From an uncultured bacterium (GTDB lineage: Bacteria; UBA4055): 6,057 bases of DNA. Shown one piece after another: positions 3,829-6,057 of the stretch (position 1 is the stretch's first letter; every line of letters begins with the position of its first letter). Both the position numbers and the translations under genes were made by a program. The notes below the pieces were generated by a model. The model saw nothing but the letters and a program-made list of their open reading frames with translations. It was not told where the DNA came from and ran no database searches. The stretch covers positions 1 to 6,057 of the forward strand of contig CALMWI010000118.1 in the NCBI GenBank assembly GCA_937873545.1. The letters are read 5' to 3'.

Positions 3829-5487
3829 ATGAAAAAGCTGAAAATTAGAGACCTTACATTAAGAGACGGGCAGCAGTCGCAGTTCGCCACCAGAATGAGT
3901 CAGGCACAGGTTGACAGAGTACTGCCTTATTATTCTAAAGCAGGATTTTATGCGTGCGAAGTTTGGGGCGGAGCCGTTCCGGATTCTATAATGAGGTATC
4001 TGAACGAGGACCCGTGGGAAAGGCTTGAGAAAATAAAAGCCGCCGTTGGCACTGGATCAAAGCTGACTTCTTTATCAAGGGGAAGGAACCTTTTCGGTTA
4101 CGCACCATATCCTGAAGAGGTAATTGACGGATTTATGAAAAATTCCATCGAATCAGGCCTCGATATAGTCAGGATATTCGACGCCTTAAACGATATAAAC
4201 AATATGACTTCCTCTATAAGATCAGCTAAAAAATACGGCGGGATACCTGACTGCGCCGTATGTTTTACTGTGGACCCGAAATTTACTTTCGGCGAAAAAG
4301 TACATGCATTTTTTAAAGGCAAAAAACTACCGCGTGATATTTTTAATGTCAAATATTTTACAGATAAGGCTGTGGAGCTTGAAAAAGAAGGCGCCGAAAT
4401 AATTACGATCAAGGATATGGCCGGTCTGATACACCCGAAAATGACGGGCGAACTTATAAGAAGCCTTAAAGCGAATGTAAAGGTGCCGGTAGACCTACAT
4501 ACGCACGATACTCCCGGTTACGGACTTGCTTCTGTTCTGATGGCAATCGTGAACGGAGTGGATATCGTCGATACCGTACTATATTCATTTGCCGGCGGTC
4601 CCGCGGCTCCCGCCTTTGAACTGGTGCAGATATTCTGCGACAAACTGGGTATAGAAACAGATGTTGACAGAAAACAGGTCGAATTAATAGATGACGAATT
4701 ACAGAAAATAAGAATAGAACTTGCTGAATTCGATACTACGAAGCTGATACCGATACCGTTCGACATATCTGACTATAAACTCGACCCTGAGACCGATTCA
4801 CTTTTCGACAAAGCCATAGAAGCCGCAAAAAGTGAAAGAGTGGATGAATTATTAACTTATACCCAGGCAATAACCGCGCACTTTAATTTCCCGGCTCCCG
4901 ATCAGAAGGTGAAAAACGCTGAAATACCCGGAGGAATGTACACGAATATGGTCGCACAGCTTAAGCAGCTAAAATTAGACCATATAATGAACAGAGCTCT
5001 TGAACTTGTTCCTAAATGCAGGCTGGATTCAGGTTGCCCTCCTCTCGTTACGCCTACCAGTCAGATCGTAGGTACTCAGGCTGTTAACCTCGCGCTTGAT
5101 GAACTGAACGGGAAAGCTCCTTACACTACTCTTACGAACCAGTTCGTCAATCTTGTTCAGGGCCAGTACGGAAAGACTCCGTTCCCGGTGGATCCGGCCT
5201 TCAGAGAAAAGATCTGCGGCTCACCCGAAGAGATCCCGTACGACACAAGCGTATATAAGAAACAGCCTAACCCTGTTCTTAAAGAATTCGGAAATGCGAA
5301 ACTCGCCAAGAATTATAAAGAGGAACTTCTGATAGAATTATTCCCGAATGTCGCGGACGGTTTTTTGAAAAAGAAAAGAGCTGCAGAATGGAATGAAGCA
5401 AATCCTTATGTTCCTCCGAGAGTGATAAAACCTAAGGTACTTACCCAGGAAGATTACGACAGGCTTTACAACAACGGCTGGTACTAG
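3829..5487 (+). CDS. Biotin-dependent carboxyltransferase subunit (PycB/OadA/5S-like) without biotinyl domain, divergent active-site loop
   Basis: This family moves CO2 between carboxybiotin and a keto acid, as in pyruvate carboxylase B, oxaloacetate decarboxylase alpha or transcarboxylase 5S. The protein has 552 residues. The TIM-barrel part shows L-R-D13-G-Q-Q-S, E-V-W-G-G-A (44-49), N-E-D-P-W-E-R-L (59-66), R-G-x-N-L-x-G-Y (84-91), K195-D-M-A-G-L (the Lys that is carboxylated in relatives) and H224-T-H226-D, so the metal site D13/K195/H224/H226 is complete. The conserved domain continues with I-P-G-G-M (366-370) and T-P-T-S-Q-I-V-G-T-Q (408-417). Oddities: G-T-S-Q-P of relatives reads G-P-A-A-P (257-261), an extra segment precedes I-P-G-G-M, and there is no M-K-M biotinyl domain at the C-terminus. 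It is transcribed alone, so carboxylase and carrier subunits must be elsewhere. The substrate cannot be named from sequence; pyruvate/oxaloacetate is the default guess. Confidence 0.85.
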   Translation: MKKLKIRDLTLRDGQQSQFATRMSQAQVDRVLPYYSKAGFYACEVWGGAVPDSIMRYLNEDPWERLEKIKAAVGTGSKLTSLSRGRNLFGYAPYPEEVIDGFMKNSIESGLDIVRIFDALNDINNMTSSIRSAKKYGGIPDCAVCFTVDPKFTFGEKVHAFFKGKKLPRDIFNVKYFTDKAVELEKEGAEIITIKDMAGLIHPKMTGELIRSLKANVKVPVDLHTHDTPGYGLASVLMAIVNGVDIVDTVLYSFAGGPAAPAFELVQIFCDKLGIETDVDRKQVELIDDELQKIRIELAEFDTTKLIPIPFDISDYKLDPETDSLFDKAIEAAKSERVDELLTYTQAITAHFNFPAPDQKVKNAEIPGGMYTNMVAQLKQLKLDHIMNRALELVPKCRLDSGCPPLVTPTSQIVGTQAVNLALDELNGKAPYTTLTNQFVNLVQGQYGKTPFPVDPAFREKICGSPEEIPYDTSVYKKQPNPVLKEFGNAKLAKNYKEELLIELFPNVADGFLKKKRAAEWNEANPYVPPRVIKPKVLTQEDYDRLYNNGWY

Positions 5488-5492
5488 AAATT

Positions 5493-5519
5493 AAAGGCGG
5501 AGATCACTCCGCCTTTTTT
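5493..5519 (+). terminator. Intrinsic terminator of the carboxyltransferase gene, overlapping the rdgB stop
   Basis: A perfect 10-bp stem (5493-5502 with 5507-5516) with loop ATCA runs into six T (5514-5519). It starts 5 bp after the carboxyltransferase TAG. The convergent rdgB gene ends inside it, its TGA lying in the loop. On the - strand the hairpin is followed only by TTTAATTT, so it should work best in the + direction. Confidence 0.9.
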
Positions 5520-6057
5520 ATTCCTCTTATGATCCCGACCATTTTTCTTACAGCAAGTCCCCGGTGGCTTATCCTGTTCTTTTCACCGAGCGGCATTTCA
5601 GCGAGTGTGATATCATATCCGTCGGGAACAAAAACAGGGTCATATCCGAATCCTTCGGATCCGCGGTAATGATCAATAATGTTACCTTTCAAAACGCCTT
5701 CAGCGACTTTTAGAATGTTGTTTCCGTACAATGTTATCACGCATCTGAAAGAGGCTTTTCTTTTATCGGGTGTAACATTATGCAATTCTCTGAGAAGTTT
5801 TTCGCAGTTGTCTTTATAAGTACAGCCTTGACCGGCCCATCTGGCCGAATACACTCCGGGTTCGCCGTTTAAGTGTTCGACTTCAAGCCCGGTGTCGTCA
5901 GCAAGAGTTGTTATGCCTGTATATTCAAAAAGCTCTCTTGCTTTTTTTAGTGAATTATGCTCAAGCGTGTCTCCGTCCTCTATAACTTCAGGCAGGTCAG
6001 GAAGATCATCTAATGAAAGTATCTCGAATCCGGAATCTTTCAGCGCTTCCTTCAATT
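5504..6057 (-). CDS. rdgB: RdgB/HAM1 non-canonical purine NTP pyrophosphatase (5' end outside window)
   Basis: The enzyme hydrolyses dITP, XTP and related deaminated purine nucleotides to the monophosphate and pyrophosphate, keeping them out of DNA and RNA. The visible 184 or so residues cover most of the roughly 195-200-residue family. Numbering from the TTG codon at 6055, markers are E-H-N-S-L-K-K-A (32-39), L-A-D-D-T-G-L (51-57) with the likely catalytic Asp53/54, P-G-V-Y-S-A-R-W-A-G (66-75), S-F-R-C (102-105), F-G-Y-D-P-V-F (136-142) and I-S-H-R-G-L-A (162-168). The N-terminal nucleotide-binding strand (T-x-N-x-x-K type) is absent because the gene starts beyond the window; TTG 6055 is internal. 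The last codons and TGA stop lie within the terminator hairpin of the neighbouring gene. Identification is secure. Confidence 0.95.
   Translation of the reverse strand, partial: LKEALKDSGFEILSLDDLPDLPEVIEDGDTLEHNSLKKARELFEYTGITTLADDTGLEVEHLNGEPGVYSARWAGQGCTYKDNCEKLLRELHNVTPDKRKASFRCVITLYGNNILKVAEGVLKGNIIDHYRGSEGFGYDPVFVPDGYDITLAEMPLGEKNRISHRGLAVRKMVGIIRGIKKAE

Noticed and set aside
4098..4766. Two - strand open frames opposite the carboxyltransferase gene
   Set aside because: They are serine- and isoleucine-rich antisense translations of a conserved gene, with no motif or start signal.
6053..6055. TTG 6055 as the true rdgB start
   Set aside because: The family's N-terminal nucleotide-binding strand is missing from this point, and the frame stays open to the window edge.
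1..6057. CRISPR array, tRNA, rRNA, riboswitch or insertion sequence
   Set aside because: I found no spaced repeats, cloverleaf-like sequence, conserved riboswitch core or transposase.

Overview
This is a compact bacterial chromosomal window of low-to-moderate GC content. The short, lysine-rich lipoprotein has an export-signal-like residue set after its cysteine, the ORF6N-type fragment is of a kind common in Bacteroidota, and one candidate promoter resembles the Bacteroidota form. Together these suggest the Bacteroidota/Ignavibacteriota/Chlorobiota group. That placement is an inference from protein style; there is no rRNA or other marker gene to confirm it.

Layout. Positions 1-377 (+) hold the 3' end of an ORF6N-family-like protein with a degenerate phospholipase-D-like motif. 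Positions 448-672 (+) hold a broken rlmA: the zinc-binding N-terminus of the 23S rRNA guanine-N1 methyltransferase is intact, but the SAM-dependent catalytic domain is gone. Positions 745-996 (+) encode a small coiled-coil lipoprotein. A perfect hairpin at 1011-1034 terminates it and also faces the end of the next operon. Positions 3692 down to 1035 (-) form a tight three-gene operon, pabA-pabB-pabC, for making p-aminobenzoate from chorismate on the way to folate. Its genes overlap by 17 and 34 bp, and each downstream ribosome binding site lies inside the upstream gene. A 136-bp AT-rich divergent region (3693-3828) separates it from a stand-alone biotin-dependent carboxyltransferase gene of the PycB/OadA/5S family (3829-5487, +). 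A second perfect hairpin (5493-5516) ends that gene and swallows the stop codon of the convergent rdgB/HAM1 gene (5504-6057, -), whose 5' end lies outside the window.

How the parts work together. PabA supplies ammonia from glutamine, PabB makes 4-amino-4-deoxychorismate and PabC splits off pyruvate to leave p-aminobenzoate. The carboxyltransferase would need a biotin carboxylase and a biotin carrier encoded elsewhere, because it has no biotinyl domain itself. RdgB is a housekeeping nucleotide-pool cleaner.

Most of the window is ordinary metabolism. No new defence or mobile system is visible. The points most worth a second look are the carboxyltransferase, whose usual G-T-S-Q-P active-site loop reads G-P-A-A-P and which carries an extra segment of about 45-55 residues; the rlmA remnant; the possibly surface-exposed lipoprotein; and the terminator that contains the rdgB stop codon. 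No gene-free stretch exceeds 300 bases; the longest is the 136-bp divergent region.
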